Notes: generated by a model from the letters alone, not told the origin. 64,000 nucleotides of DNA from Cupriavidus cauae (GCF_008632125.1 NZ_VWRN01000053.1:539085-603084); one strand, 5' to 3'; numbered from the stretch's first letter, positions 1 to 8,274 are shown. Program-made: numbers and translations.

Positions 1-125
1 GCCTCGCTCTCGGTGTCGCCGCGTTCGGCGCAGACCAGCGCCAGCAGGCCGGCACCGATCTCGCCGGTGACCCGGCCATCGACCGTCACGCTGGCTCGCG
101 CCACGCGCTGGATCAACGCAATCAT
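1..125 (-). CDS. dtd: D-aminoacyl-tRNA deacylase, N-terminal part (cut by window edge)
   Basis: Reading the minus strand from the ATG at 125 gives MIALIQRVARASVTVDGRV and then a GLLALVCAERGD stretch, the typical beginning of Dtd. The enzyme removes D-amino acids mischarged on tRNA (D-Tyr, D-Asp, Gly on tRNA-Ala) in the cytoplasm. Only about 41 of the usual roughly 150 codons are inside the window, so the catalytic C-terminal half cannot be checked. It begins 10 bp after the tyrS stop on the same strand, so the two are probably one operon: a charging enzyme followed by its proofreader. Confidence 0.9.
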   Translation of the reverse strand, partial: MIALIQRVARASVTVDGRVTGEIGAGLLALVCAERGDTESE

Positions 126-135
126 CGGGGCCGCC

Positions 136-1377
136 TCAGGACAGCGTCACGCGCGCGAAACGGCGCTTGCCGACCTGGACCACATAGGTGCCGGCCTCGA
201 CCTTCAGCGCCTTGTCGCTGATCTGGGTGCCATCGATGCGCACGCCGCCCTGCTCGATATTGCGGTTGGCCTCGGACGACGACGGCACCAGGTTGGCCTG
301 CTTGAGCAGCTGCGCGATGCCCAGCGGCGCGCCGGACAGGCTGACTTCGGGGATGTCGTCGGGCACGCCGCCGCGGGCGCGGTGGTTGAAGTCCTCCAGC
401 GCCTTGCCGGCATCGGCCGCGCTGTGGAAGCGCGTGACGATCTCCTGCGCCAGCATCACCTTGCAGTCGCGCGGGTTGCGGCCGAGCGCCACTTCCTGCT
501 TCATCAGGTCGATCTCGGACATCGGGCGGAACGACAGCAATTCGTAGTAGCGCCACATCAGGTCGTCCGAGATACTCATCAGCTTGCCGAACATCTCGCT
601 GGGCGGCTCGGTCACGCCGACGTAGTTGCCCTTGGACTTGGACATCTTCTCGACGCCGTCCAGGCCGACCAGCAGCGGCATGGTCAGGATGCACTGCGGC
701 TCCTGGCCGTATTCCTTCTGCAGCTCGCGGCCGACCAGCAGATTGAACTTCTGGTCGGTACCGCCGAGCTCCAGATCGGACTTCAATGCAACTGAGTCGT
801 AGCCCTGCATCAGCGGGTAAAGGAACTCATGGACCGAAATCGGAATCCCAGACCGGTAGCGCTTGGTGAAGTCGTCGCGCTCCATCATGCGGGCGACGGT
901 GTACTTCGCGGCGAGCTGGATCATGCCGCGCGCGCCCAACGGGTCGCACCACTCGCTGTTGTAGCGGATCTCGGTCCTGGACGGGTCGAGCACCAGGCTG
1001 GCCTGGCGGTAATAGGTCTGCGCGTTGGCTTCGATCTGTTCGCGCGTCAGCGGCGGCCGGGTGCTGTTGCGGCCGGACGGATCGCCGATGGTCGAAGTGA
1101 AGTCGCCGATCAGGAAGATCACGTGATGGCCGAGGTCCTGCAGCTGGCGCATCTTGTTGAGCACGACCGTGTGGCCGATGTGGATGTCCGGCGCGGTCGG
1201 ATCCAGGCCCAGCTTGATCCGCAACGGCACGCCGGTCGCTTCGCTACGCGCCAGCTTCTGCAGCCATTCGGATTCGATCAGCAGTTCGTCGCAGCCGCGC
1301 TTGGACACTTCCAGCGCGTGCATCACGGACGGTGTCAGGGGATAGGAGGTCGCGGCGCCGGAGGATACGTCGGTCAT
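136..1377 (-). CDS. tyrS: tyrosyl-tRNA synthetase
   Basis: 413 residues. Class I aminoacyl-tRNA synthetase that charges tRNA-Tyr with tyrosine using ATP in the cytoplasm. The HIGH signature is intact at residues 66-69 and the KMSKS loop at 244-248. The catalytic Rossmann domain fills roughly residues 35-320, and the C-terminal ~65 residues look like the S4 RNA-binding domain. The length fits the longer TyrRS type found in beta- and gammaproteobacteria. It is transcribed away from the M23 peptidase gene across a 214-bp spacer and is followed at once by dtd. The ATG at 1377 is preceded by no strong Shine-Dalgarno motif, but the protein N-terminus looks natural. Confidence 0.97.
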   Translation of the reverse strand: MTDVSSGAATSYPLTPSVMHALEVSKRGCDELLIESEWLQKLARSEATGVPLRIKLGLDPTAPDIHIGHTVVLNKMRQLQDLGHHVIFLIGDFTSTIGDPSGRNSTRPPLTREQIEANAQTYYRQASLVLDPSRTEIRYNSEWCDPLGARGMIQLAAKYTVARMMERDDFTKRYRSGIPISVHEFLYPLMQGYDSVALKSDLELGGTDQKFNLLVGRELQKEYGQEPQCILTMPLLVGLDGVEKMSKSKGNYVGVTEPPSEMFGKLMSISDDLMWRYYELLSFRPMSEIDLMKQEVALGRNPRDCKVMLAQEIVTRFHSAADAGKALEDFNHRARGGVPDDIPEVSLSGAPLGIAQLLKQANLVPSSSEANRNIEQGGVRIDGTQISDKALKVEAGTYVVQVGKRRFARVTLS

Positions 1378-1410
1378 GACTTAAGTCGTTGAAAAACATG
1401 AACATTCGGG

Positions 1411-1438
1411 CGGACACCGGGGAAGTTTTTGGTATAAT
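1411..1438 (+). promoter_or_regulatory. sigma70-type promoter for the M23 peptidase-anmK operon
   Basis: A perfect TATAAT lies at 1433-1438. A weaker -35 resembling TTGACA (CGGACA, 1411-1416) lies 16 bp upstream. The implied transcript has a leader of about 145 nt, with a small CCGCC/GGCGG hairpin near 1480-1495, before the coding start at 1592. The -35 call is uncertain. Confidence 0.6.
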
Positions 1439-1591
1439 CCGCCGATTCGGCCGGCCGGGAGCCATCCCGTAGGCCAACCGCCATTGTAGGCGGCAAACGA
1501 AAGACAGCCCGCGCCGCACCTCGGGGGAGGAAGGCAGACACGCACAGATCGTCGCGGCAGCGGAGCCCGAACCAAGGCAGAATTTTACGTG

Positions 1592-2968
1592 ATGTGGTCC
1601 AGACTCCGCGAAGTTTTCGCGCGTGAGCTCGTGGTGCTCGTCGATCCGACCCATGCGCTGCATGCGCGCCGCCGCAAGCAATTGACGGCGTCGGTCGCGA
1701 CCGTCTTTACGCTCGGCATGGCCGCCGCCATGGGCGTGGCACCGCGCACCGCCTACGACGATCCCGACGCGCCCCGCGTGGTCCAGGGCATGCGCCTGCC
1801 CGACCTGCGCGACCAGCTCGAGCGCCTGACCGATACCAGCGCCACCTTCGTACGCCAGGAGCGCATGCAGCGCGGCGACACCATCGCCACGCTGCTCAAG
1901 CGGCTCGGCGTGGACGACCCCGACGCGCAGGCCTTCATCCACAAGAACCCGACCGCGCGCGGCCTGTTCAAGCTCGAACCGGGCCAGATCGTGCAGGCGG
2001 AAGTCGACCAGAGCAATCTGCTGGTCTCGCTGCAGGCCAACATGGGCGGCGACGTCTCGATCTCGCGCCAGCTGGTGATCGAGCGCGCCGGCGACCTGGC
2101 CGATCCGGAGTACAAGGCCCGCATCGAGGTCGTCAAGAACGAGCTGCACTACGAGATGGGCTCGGGCACGATCGGCACGGGCGGCTTCTTCAAGGCGATG
2201 GACGCGGCCAACGTGCCCGATGAGGTGGTCGACCAGATGATCTCGATCTTCTCGGGCGTGATCGACTTCCACCACGACATCGTCAAGGGCGACCGCTTCC
2301 GCATCGTCTACGAATCGGGCTATCGCGACGGGGCCTTCGTGCGCAACGGCCGCGTGGTCGCCATCGAACTGATCAATCGCAACCAGCTGCACCAGGCGCT
2401 GTGGTACGCGCCGGACGGCAAGAACGGCGCCTACTACACCTTCGACGGACGCAGCATGAAGCGGCCGTTCCTGCGTTCGCCGGTCGAGTTCTCGCGGATG
2501 TCGTCGGGTTTCGGCGGCCGCGACCACCCGCTGCACCATCAGTGGCAGCAGCACAAGGGCGTGGACTTCGCCGCGCCGACCGGCACCAAGGTGTTCGCCA
2601 CCGGCGATGGCGAAGTCGATTTCGTCGGGCAGCAGAACGGTTACGGCAACATCGTCGTCATCAGGCACCACAACGGCTACTCGACCTACTACGCGCATCT
2701 GTCGCGCTTTGCCGGCATCCAGCAAGGGCAGCGCGTGATGCAGGGGCAGCTGATCGGCTACGTCGGCTCGACCGGCTGGGCCACCGGTCCGCACCTGCAC
2801 TACGAGTTCCGCCACAACGACGTGCCGCAGAACCCGCTGACGATCACGCTGATGGAATCGCCGGCGCTGACCGGTCGCGCGCGCCAGCAGTTCCTGAGCT
2901 ACACCAGCGACATGCTGAGCCGGATCAACGCGCTGCGAACCTACAACGTCGCCTCCAACGGCAACTGA
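1592..2968 (+). CDS. M23 family metallopeptidase (MepM/OapA-like), membrane anchored
   Basis: 458 residues from ATG 1592; a GTG directly before it at 1589 is an alternative start. Likely a zinc endopeptidase that cuts peptidoglycan cross-links in the periplasm. A single hydrophobic segment near residues 30-50 looks like an N-terminal anchor. A LysM/OapA-like stretch (RGDTIATLLKRLGVDD) follows. The C-terminal lysostaphin-type domain has HKGVD (H321, D325), YYAHLS (H369) and HLHYE (H401, H403), the full set of zinc and catalytic residues, so it is predicted active rather than an EnvC/NlpD-type degenerate activator. The anmK gene follows after 31 bp, linking wall cleavage to muropeptide recycling. 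The divergent neighbour is tyrS. Confidence 0.9.
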   Translation: MWSRLREVFARELVVLVDPTHALHARRRKQLTASVATVFTLGMAAAMGVAPRTAYDDPDAPRVVQGMRLPDLRDQLERLTDTSATFVRQERMQRGDTIATLLKRLGVDDPDAQAFIHKNPTARGLFKLEPGQIVQAEVDQSNLLVSLQANMGGDVSISRQLVIERAGDLADPEYKARIEVVKNELHYEMGSGTIGTGGFFKAMDAANVPDEVVDQMISIFSGVIDFHHDIVKGDRFRIVYESGYRDGAFVRNGRVVAIELINRNQLHQALWYAPDGKNGAYYTFDGRSMKRPFLRSPVEFSRMSSGFGGRDHPLHHQWQQHKGVDFAAPTGTKVFATGDGEVDFVGQQNGYGNIVVIRHHNGYSTYYAHLSRFAGIQQGQRVMQGQLIGYVGSTGWATGPHLHYEFRHNDVPQNPLTITLMESPALTGRARQQFLSYTSDMLSRINALRTYNVASNGN

Positions 2969-2999
2969 CGCGGCACCGAGCGCACCGCCCCACGCCGCG

Positions 3000-4121
3000 A
3001 TGCCCGCCACGCGCCCCGAACTCCTGATCGGCCTGATGTCCGGCACCAGCATGGACGGGGCCGACGGCGTGCTGGTGGACTTCGCCGGGGCCCAGCCCCG
3101 GGTCCTCGCGGCCAGCCACCAACCGTTTCCCGACGACCTGCGCGCCGCCTTCGGCGCGCTGCAGCAGCCCGGCGACGACGAGATCCATCGCGAGGCGCTG
3201 GCCGCCAATGCGCTGGCGCGCGTCTATGCCGACTGCGTGGCCGCACTGTTGCGCGACGCCGCCGTGCAGCCCGACGCCGTCGCGGCGATCGGCGCGCATG
3301 GCCAGACCATCCGCCACCGTCCCGGCCGCTACGACGGCATCGGCTATACGCGCCAGAGCCAGCATCCGGCGCTGCTCGCCGAGCTGACCGGCATCGACGT
3401 CATTGCCGATTTCCGCAGCCGCGATGTCGCCGCGGGCGGACAGGGCGCGCCGCTGGTGCCGGCCGTGCACCAGGCGCTGTTCGGCCTGGCCGGCGAGACC
3501 CGCGTGGTCTGCAATATCGGCGGCATCTCCAATATCAGCGTGCTGCCCGGCGATGGCGGGCCGGTGATCGGCTTCGACTGCGGCCCGGGCAATGCGCTGC
3601 TGGACCACTGGATCGCGCGCCATCGCGGCCAGCCCTTCGACGGCAACGGCGACTGGGCGGCCGGCGGCCGCATCGACGAGGCGCTGCTGGCGCGGCTGCT
3701 CGACGAGCCCTATTTCAAGCAAACCCCGCCGAAGAGCACCGGCCGCGACCTGTTCCATCCGGCCTGGCTGGACGCGCAACTGCAGGACGCCGAACGCGAC
3801 CCGCAGCACGTGCAGGCCACGCTGGCGGCGTTGACCGCCGAGGCGATCGCGCGGGATACCCGCCGCCATGCGCCGGACGCGCGGCGCCTGATCGTCTGCG
3901 GCGGCGGGGCCCGCAACGGCTTCGTGATGGCGCGCCTGGCGGCCGCCCTGCCCGGCGTCACCGTGCAAACCTCTGACGATTTCGGCGTGCCGGTCCTGCA
4001 GGTCGAGGCGCTCGCCTTTGCCTGGCTGGCGCGCCAATGCCTGCGCCGCCAACCGGGCAATATGCCGACGGTGACCGGCGCCGCCGGCCCGCGCGTACTC
4101 GGCGCGATTTACCCGCGCTGA
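3000..4121 (+). CDS. anmK: anhydro-N-acetylmuramic acid kinase
   Basis: 373 residues, normal for AnmK. The enzyme hydrolyses the 1,6-anhydro ring of anhydro-MurNAc and phosphorylates the sugar with ATP, giving MurNAc-6-phosphate for peptidoglycan recycling in the cytoplasm. The family signature GLMSGTSMDG is at residues 11-20. Later features include a GIGAHGQTIRH block, VCNIGGISN and FDCGPGNALLD, which belong to the ASKHA kinase fold, and a C-terminal VCGGGARN motif. It starts 31 bp after the M23 peptidase gene on the same strand and probably shares its promoter. Confidence 0.96.
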   Translation: MPATRPELLIGLMSGTSMDGADGVLVDFAGAQPRVLAASHQPFPDDLRAAFGALQQPGDDEIHREALAANALARVYADCVAALLRDAAVQPDAVAAIGAHGQTIRHRPGRYDGIGYTRQSQHPALLAELTGIDVIADFRSRDVAAGGQGAPLVPAVHQALFGLAGETRVVCNIGGISNISVLPGDGGPVIGFDCGPGNALLDHWIARHRGQPFDGNGDWAAGGRIDEALLARLLDEPYFKQTPPKSTGRDLFHPAWLDAQLQDAERDPQHVQATLAALTAEAIARDTRRHAPDARRLIVCGGGARNGFVMARLAAALPGVTVQTSDDFGVPVLQVEALAFAWLARQCLRRQPGNMPTVTGAAGPRVLGAIYPR

Positions 4122-4202
4122 TCGCTCCGGCGACGCGGCGGTCCCGGCCTCGCGCTTCTCGCGTGCCGTGGACTGGCGGATTGGCGGACCGGCGGACCGG
4201 TC

Positions 4203-5138
4203 TCAGCGGGCCGCGCCGGCCTGCCCCTCCTCGTGCAACGCCACGGCACCCCGTTCCAGCTCGACCCACCGAATGAAGGCCTCCGCCACCGGCGAGGGCC
4301 GGATCGATTCCGCCCGCGCCAGCACCACGCGCTGCGGCGTCACGGTCTCGCGCAATGGGCGGCAAGCGATCGGCGTACCGTCGTAGCTGCGATCGCCGGC
4401 CGGTCGCGTGCAGGACAGCGCCACGCCATAGCCGTGCGCGACCAGGCCGCGCTGCATCTCGAAGGTCTGCGTGTACTGATGCAGCTGCGGGTACAGGCCG
4501 TGGGCCCAGAACAAGGACAGGAAATACTCGCGCGTCTGCGCGATGTCCTCGAGGATCAGGCGCTCGCCGGCCAGCTCGGCAAGGCTGACGTCCGGCTGCG
4601 CGGCCAGCGGATGCTCGGCCGGCAGCAGCGCATAGGGGGCCAGCTCGGCAAGGCGCCAGCGCAGCACGCGGTGGTCGAAGCCGAGGTCGTAGGTCAGCGC
4701 AAGCTCGGCCTTGCCGGCGTGCAGCGTGCGCGCAACCGTGGCCAGATCCGCCTCGAACAGCGTCACGGCGACGCCGGGATGGCGGGCGCGAAAACCGGCC
4801 AGCAGCGCCGGCACATGGTAGGGACCGAGGTCCTGGAAGCAGACCAGCGACAGCTGGCCGCTCAGCGTCGCCGCCTCGCCCTCGTCGGCGCCAATGCCAG
4901 CGGCCAGCGCGAGGATGTCGCGGGCGCGCGCCAGCAGCCGTTGGCCCGCCGGGGTCAGCGCCAGTCCGCGGCTGACCTGCCGGCGGAACAGCGGCGTACC
5001 TAGGATCTGTTCGAGCTGGCCGATCGCCAGCGACACCGAGGGCTGCGACACATGCCGCACGCGCGCCGCGCCGCTGATGCTGCCCTGCTCGGCGACGGCG
5101 ACAAAGTATTCGAGTTGGCGGAAGGAGAAGGCGATCAT
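4203..5138 (-). CDS. LysR-type transcriptional regulator
   Basis: 311 residues. The N-terminal winged helix-turn-helix is clear (FRQLEYFVAVAEQGSISGAA, then SQPSVSLAIGQLE at about residues 33-45), followed by an effector-binding domain of the periplasmic-binding-protein fold. It is transcribed divergently from the phytanoyl-CoA dioxygenase-like gene at 5344. Two N7-spaced dyads sit between them at 5243-5283, so that gene is the most likely target. The inducer is unknown. The closest general resemblance is to LysR proteins of aromatic or organic-acid catabolism, but I cannot name a characterised orthologue. Confidence 0.93.
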   Translation of the reverse strand: MIAFSFRQLEYFVAVAEQGSISGAARVRHVSQPSVSLAIGQLEQILGTPLFRRQVSRGLALTPAGQRLLARARDILALAAGIGADEGEAATLSGQLSLVCFQDLGPYHVPALLAGFRARHPGVAVTLFEADLATVARTLHAGKAELALTYDLGFDHRVLRWRLAELAPYALLPAEHPLAAQPDVSLAELAGERLILEDIAQTREYFLSLFWAHGLYPQLHQYTQTFEMQRGLVAHGYGVALSCTRPAGDRSYDGTPIACRPLRETVTPQRVVLARAESIRPSPVAEAFIRWVELERGAVALHEEGQAGAAR

Positions 5139-5194
5139 CGCGAGCGTGGCGGGCTGGGCCTGGGGGCCAGGGAGCCGGAACCCGGGACGGGCCC

Positions 5195-5236
5195 GGGGGG
5201 GCGGGGTCGGGGTCGGGGTCGAGATAGGGGTCGGGG
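5195..5236 (+). repeat. G-rich hexanucleotide repeat, potential G-quadruplex
   Basis: Six runs of four or more G (5195-5201, 5203-5206, 5209-5212, 5215-5218, 5227-5230, 5233-5236) are separated mostly by TC, giving a GGGGTC hexamer repeat. With short loops this is a textbook G-quadruplex-forming pattern on the plus strand. It lies in the 5' leader side of the lysR gene and just upstream of the LysR-type dyads. Confidence 0.6.
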
Positions 5237-5242
5237 CCGCTT

Positions 5243-5259
5243 TATAGAGATAGGCTATA
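5243..5259. promoter_or_regulatory. LysR-type operator dyad 1 (TATAG-N7-CTATA)
   Basis: A perfect inverted repeat with 5-bp arms and a 7-bp spacer lies between divergent lysR and dioxygenase genes. The geometry matches the ATAC-N7-GTAT type of box bound by BenM/CatM-like LysR proteins. Its centre is at 5251, 22 bp (about two helical turns) from the centre of dyad 2. Binding by the neighbouring LysR is inferred. Confidence 0.55.
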
Positions 5260-5262
5260 TTG

Positions 5263-5283
5263 AAGCATAGAAAATATATGCTT
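5263..5283. promoter_or_regulatory. LysR-type operator dyad 2 (AAGCATA-N7-TATGCTT)
   Basis: A perfect 7-bp inverted repeat with a 7-bp spacer, centred at 5273, on the same helical face as dyad 1. It ends 60 bp before the dioxygenase start codon, close to where the activation-site half of a LysR tetramer would be expected. Confidence 0.6.
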
Positions 5284-5343
5284 TCCCTATTCAGAGGGGC
5301 CCTCGATACTGTCGTCGCAGACCGATATCACTCAGGGGGAGCC

Positions 5344-6141
5344 ATGGAAATCAGCGCCACGCAGATCGAGACCTACCAGCGCGACGGCGCGCTGGTCCTA
5401 CGGGGTGCCTTCAGCGGCTGGGTCGAGCGGTTGCGCGAAGGCTTCGAGCAGAACCTGGCGTCGCCGGGGCCGTTTGCCATCGAGAACGTGCGCAGCGGCG
5501 AGAGCGGCCGCTTCTTCGAGGACTACTGCAACTGGCAGCGCATTCCCGCCTTCGCGGCCTTCATGCGGGAGTCGCCGGCGGCCGCGATCGCGGGGCAACT
5601 GATGCGCTCGCAGGCGGCCCAGGTCTTCCACGAGCACATCCTGGTCAAGGAACCCGGCACGGCCAAGCCGACGCCCTGGCATCAGGACCTGCCCTATTAC
5701 TGCGTCGACGGCTGGCAGACCGCCAGCTACTGGATTCCGCTGGACCCGGTCACTACCGCCAACACGCTGCGCGTGGTGCTCGGCTCGCATCGCTGGCCCA
5801 GGCTGGTACGGCCCAAGCGCTGGGCCAGCAACGACAACTTCTATGCCGGCGACGACGCCTTCATGGAGATGCCCGACGTCGAGGACGGTTCGCACCGGAT
5901 CCTGACGCCGGAGCTGGAGCCGGGCGACGCGGTGGTGTTCGATTTCCGCACCGTCCATGGCGCCGCCGGCAATACCGGCACCGGACGCCGGCGCGCGTTT
6001 TCGGCGCGCTTTCTCGGCGACGATGTGCGCTACATCGCCCGCCCGGGCCGCACCTCGCCGCCCTTCCCGGGCATCGGGCTCGCCGACGGAGAGCGCATGC
6101 GCGAGGACTGGTTTCCGGTGGTCTGGCGGGCGACGCAGTAA
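5344..6141 (+). CDS. phytanoyl-CoA dioxygenase (PhyH) family protein
   Basis: 265 residues from ATG 5344, chosen because AGGGGGA lies directly before it; an upstream in-frame extension to 5260 would run through the operator region. Probable Fe(II)/2-oxoglutarate-dependent hydroxylase of a small organic substrate in the cytoplasm. The iron triad is visible: H113 and D115 in WHQD, and distal H205 in TVHGAAGN. R215-R217 or R222 is placed to bind 2-oxoglutarate. The WIPLD and GSHRWP elements are typical of the family, which includes PhyH, ectoine hydroxylase and phosphonate PhnY. Substrate is unknown. It sits alone behind a divergent LysR and ends in a shared terminator. Confidence 0.88.
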   Translation: MEISATQIETYQRDGALVLRGAFSGWVERLREGFEQNLASPGPFAIENVRSGESGRFFEDYCNWQRIPAFAAFMRESPAAAIAGQLMRSQAAQVFHEHILVKEPGTAKPTPWHQDLPYYCVDGWQTASYWIPLDPVTTANTLRVVLGSHRWPRLVRPKRWASNDNFYAGDDAFMEMPDVEDGSHRILTPELEPGDAVVFDFRTVHGAAGNTGTGRRRAFSARFLGDDVRYIARPGRTSPPFPGIGLADGERMREDWFPVVWRATQ

Positions 6142-6194
6142 GACCCCCGGCCGCCGCCGGAAATTGAGGGTAACAGCAGGGGCTGACAGGAGGG

Positions 6195-6240
6195 GGCAAC
6201 CGAAGCGGCAACCGAAGCGGCAACAGACCGAGCAACCGAT
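6195..6240 (+). repeat. 12-nt tandem repeat (GGCAACCGAAGC)
   Basis: Two exact copies (6195-6206, 6207-6218) are followed by a decayed third (6219-6230) and a partial fourth unit, in the spacer between the dioxygenase gene and the terminator. Confidence 0.7.
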
Positions 6241-6260
6241 GGAGTAATAAAGAGGGCAAC

Positions 6261-6289
6261 AAAAAAGCGCACCGGCTGGTGCGCTTTTT
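6261..6289. terminator. bidirectional intrinsic terminator between phyH-like gene and erpA
   Basis: A perfect GCGCACC/GGTGCGC stem (6267-6273 with 6278-6284) and GGCT tetraloop is flanked by six A on the left and five T on the right. It can stop transcription from both convergent genes. Confidence 0.9.
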
Positions 6290-6310
6290 CTTTGCCGAGG
6301 CGGACTGGCG

Positions 6311-6679
6311 TCAGACCGAGAACGACGAGCCGCAACCGCAGGTGGTCGTGGCGTTCGGGTTCTTGATCACGAACTGGGCGCCGTTGATGTCTTCCTTGTA
6401 GTCGATCTCCGCGCCGACCAGATACTGGTAGCTCATCGAGTCGATCAACAGGGTGACGCCGTTCTTGACCATCGTGGTGTCGTCCTCATTCACTTCCTCG
6501 TCGAACGTGAAGCCGTACTGGAAGCCGGAACAACCGCCGCCCTGCACGAAGACGCGCAGTTTCAGATCGGCATTGCCCTCTTCCTCGATCAACTGCTTGA
6601 CCTTGTCGGCGGCGCTGTCGGTAAAGACGAACGGGGCCGGCACGTCCTCGGTAACGGGTGCCTCTGCGACTGCGTTCAT
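6311..6679 (-). CDS. erpA: iron-sulfur cluster insertion protein ErpA
   Basis: 122 residues. A-type carrier that hands [4Fe-4S] or [2Fe-2S] clusters to apo-proteins, including isoprenoid-synthesis enzymes, in the cytoplasm. The three ligand cysteines are in place: C50 in GGGCSGFQY, and C114 and C116 in TCGCGSSF. The start at 6679 has an AGGAGA Shine-Dalgarno motif just upstream, and a TAGAAT -10-like hexamer lies at 6707-6712 on the minus strand. It is followed by a strong terminator and precedes no other gene on its strand. Confidence 0.97.
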   Translation of the reverse strand: MNAVAEAPVTEDVPAPFVFTDSAADKVKQLIEEEGNADLKLRVFVQGGGCSGFQYGFTFDEEVNEDDTTMVKNGVTLLIDSMSYQYLVGAEIDYKEDINGAQFVIKNPNATTTCGCGSSFSV

Positions 6680-6788
6680 GGGGTTCTCCTATTTAGATAC
6701 GCCGGTATTCTAAGCGCACTGGAAAGATCGTGCCGATCCCCCATCGATTCAAGGGGCATGGTTCACGCGCATTTCCGGGCGCGCGGCC

Positions 6789-7202
6789 TCAGGCGCTTTC
6801 TTCGCTGCCTGCGGCCAGTTTCAAGTTGGGCAACTGCTTGGGCTCGGTGTTCCCGAGCGGAACCAGACGGCCCTCGACAATCGCGCCCTGGTGCATTTCC
6901 AGAGCCGCGTAATGCACTTCGCCCTGCACACGGGCCTGCGGCTGCAGTTCCAGCAGCTCGGCGGCATGTACCGGACCGGTCACCGTGCCGTTCAACACCA
7001 GATGGCCGACCTTGACCTCGCCCTCGACCACGCCGGTCTCGCTGACCACCAGCATGCTCGGCTGATCGGCCACGGCCAGCACGTTGCCGCGCACGCGGCC
7101 GTCGAGCCGCAGGCCGCCCGAGAAGTGGAGGTCGCCTTCGACGACGGTCTGGCGACCGATCAGGGTGTCGATCGTCAACCCTTTCTTCTTCGAAAACAGC
7201 AT
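6789..7202 (-). CDS. bactofilin (polymer-forming cytoskeletal protein)
   Basis: 137 residues from ATG 7202. The start is chosen because a GAGG motif lies at proper spacing and because MLFSKKKG is a usual bactofilin N-terminus; an upstream in-frame extension to 7331 is not credible. The body is a run of beta-helix rungs (GDLHFSGGLRLDGRVRGNV, then GVVEGEVKVGHLVLNGTVTG) characteristic of the DUF583/bactofilin domain at roughly residues 15-110. Bactofilins polymerise without nucleotide into filaments that scaffold cell-wall enzymes or polar structures. The gene lies between erpA and rpsI, its standard place in this bacterial group. Confidence 0.93.
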   Translation of the reverse strand: MLFSKKKGLTIDTLIGRQTVVEGDLHFSGGLRLDGRVRGNVLAVADQPSMLVVSETGVVEGEVKVGHLVLNGTVTGPVHAAELLELQPQARVQGEVHYAALEMHQGAIVEGRLVPLGNTEPKQLPNLKLAAGSEESA

Positions 7203-7361
7203 CGCGGCCTCACTGGGAAACTTGGGAAAGCGCCATTGTATCCATGACGATGCATTGTGCGGCCAACTGCCCGTACCACCGTGATGCGGCAACAACGCTG
7301 CTGGCAACGATGCTCCAAAGCAAAGGCGCACCAGGCAACGACGCTCCAGACAGCGACGCTA

Positions 7362-7394
7362 CCAAAACAAAAACCGCACGACAGGCGTGCGGTT
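7362..7394 (-). terminator. intrinsic terminator of the rplM-rpsI operon
   Basis: The stem AACCGCACG/CGTGCGGTT (7372-7380 with 7386-7394) has a 5-nt loop. On the minus strand it is followed by a T-rich tract (complement of 7362-7371). It lies 48 bp after the rpsI stop. Confidence 0.88.
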
Positions 7395-7441
7395 CTTGCT
7401 GGCTGCGCAATCCGGGACAGGATCCCGGCTTGCCCGGCGCA

Positions 7442-7834
7442 TCAACGCTTCGAGAACTGCTTGCGACGACGTGCCTTGTGCAGACCGACCTTCTTGCGCT
7501 CGACTTCACGCGCATCGCGGGTGACGAAGCCGGCCTTGGACAGCGCGGACTTCAGCGTGGCGTCATAGTCGATCAGCGCGCGGGTGATGCCGTGGCGCAC
7601 CGCACCGGCCTGGCCGGTTTCGCCGCCGCCGGTCACGTTGACCTTGATGTCGAAGGTCTGTGCGTGGGCGGTCAGTTCGAGCGGCTGGCGCACGATCATC
7701 AGCGAGGTTTCGCGAGCGAAGTACTCGTTGATGGGCTTGCCATTGACGACGATGTCGCCCTTGCCCGACTTGATGAAGACACGAGCCACAGCGCTCTTGC
7801 GGCGGCCAGTACCGTAGTTCCAATTTCCGATCAT
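7442..7834 (-). CDS. rpsI: 30S ribosomal protein S9
   Basis: 130 residues, full length. S9 lies in the 30S head and its C-terminal tail reaches the P-site tRNA. The sequence has the family N-terminus (NYGTGRRKSAVARVFIKSG), the GGETGQAGAVRHGITRAL block, and ends in the basic tail RRRKQFSKR whose terminal KR contacts tRNA. It follows rplM by 11 bp and ends in a terminator, as the classic rplM-rpsI operon does. Confidence 0.99.
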   Translation of the reverse strand: MIGNWNYGTGRRKSAVARVFIKSGKGDIVVNGKPINEYFARETSLMIVRQPLELTAHAQTFDIKVNVTGGGETGQAGAVRHGITRALIDYDATLKSALSKAGFVTRDAREVERKKVGLHKARRRKQFSKR

Positions 7835-7845
7835 GGATGGCCCCC

Positions 7846-8274
7846 TTAGATTTCCAGCGCCTTGGGCTGCTGCGCTTCATGCGGATGCTCGGCTTCGGCG
7901 TACACCTTCAGCTTCTTGATCATCGCATAGCCCAGCGGACCCTTCGGCAGCATGCCCTTGACAGCCTTCTCCAGGGCGCGGCCCGGGAAGCGCTGTTGCA
8001 TCTTGCCAAACGTGGTTTCGTAGATACCGCCCGGGTAGCCCGAGTGGCGGTAGTACTTCTTGTCGGTTTCCTTCGTGCCGGTGACACGCAGTTTGGCCGC
8101 GTTGACGACGATGATGTAATCGCCCGTGTCGACGTGCGGAGTAAATTCCGGCTTGTGTTTGCCGCGCAGACGGCGTGCCACTTCGCTGGCGACACGGCCG
8201 AGGACTTTGTCCGTCGCGTCAATCACGAACCAGTCGCGCTTTACCTCATGAGGCTTGGCGGAAAAGGTTTTCAT
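7846..8274 (-). CDS. rplM: 50S ribosomal protein L13
   Basis: 142 residues, the usual length. L13 is an early-assembly protein of the 50S subunit. Recognised by WFVIDATDKVLGRVASEVA near the N-terminus, the GDYIIVVNA and KYYRHSGYPGG motifs, and VKGMLPKGPLG in the C-terminal half. It begins with ATG at 8274 with an AGGAAAG Shine-Dalgarno upstream, and is co-transcribed with rpsI from the promoter at about 8412-8441. Confidence 0.99.
   Translation of the reverse strand: MKTFSAKPHEVKRDWFVIDATDKVLGRVASEVARRLRGKHKPEFTPHVDTGDYIIVVNAAKLRVTGTKETDKKYYRHSGYPGGIYETTFGKMQQRFPGRALEKAVKGMLPKGPLGYAMIKKLKVYAEAEHPHEAQQPKALEI

Noticed and set aside
5260..5343. Upstream start of the PhyH-like gene
   Set aside because: It would place operator DNA inside the gene, starts with TTG, and the ATG at 5344 has a strong ribosome-binding site.
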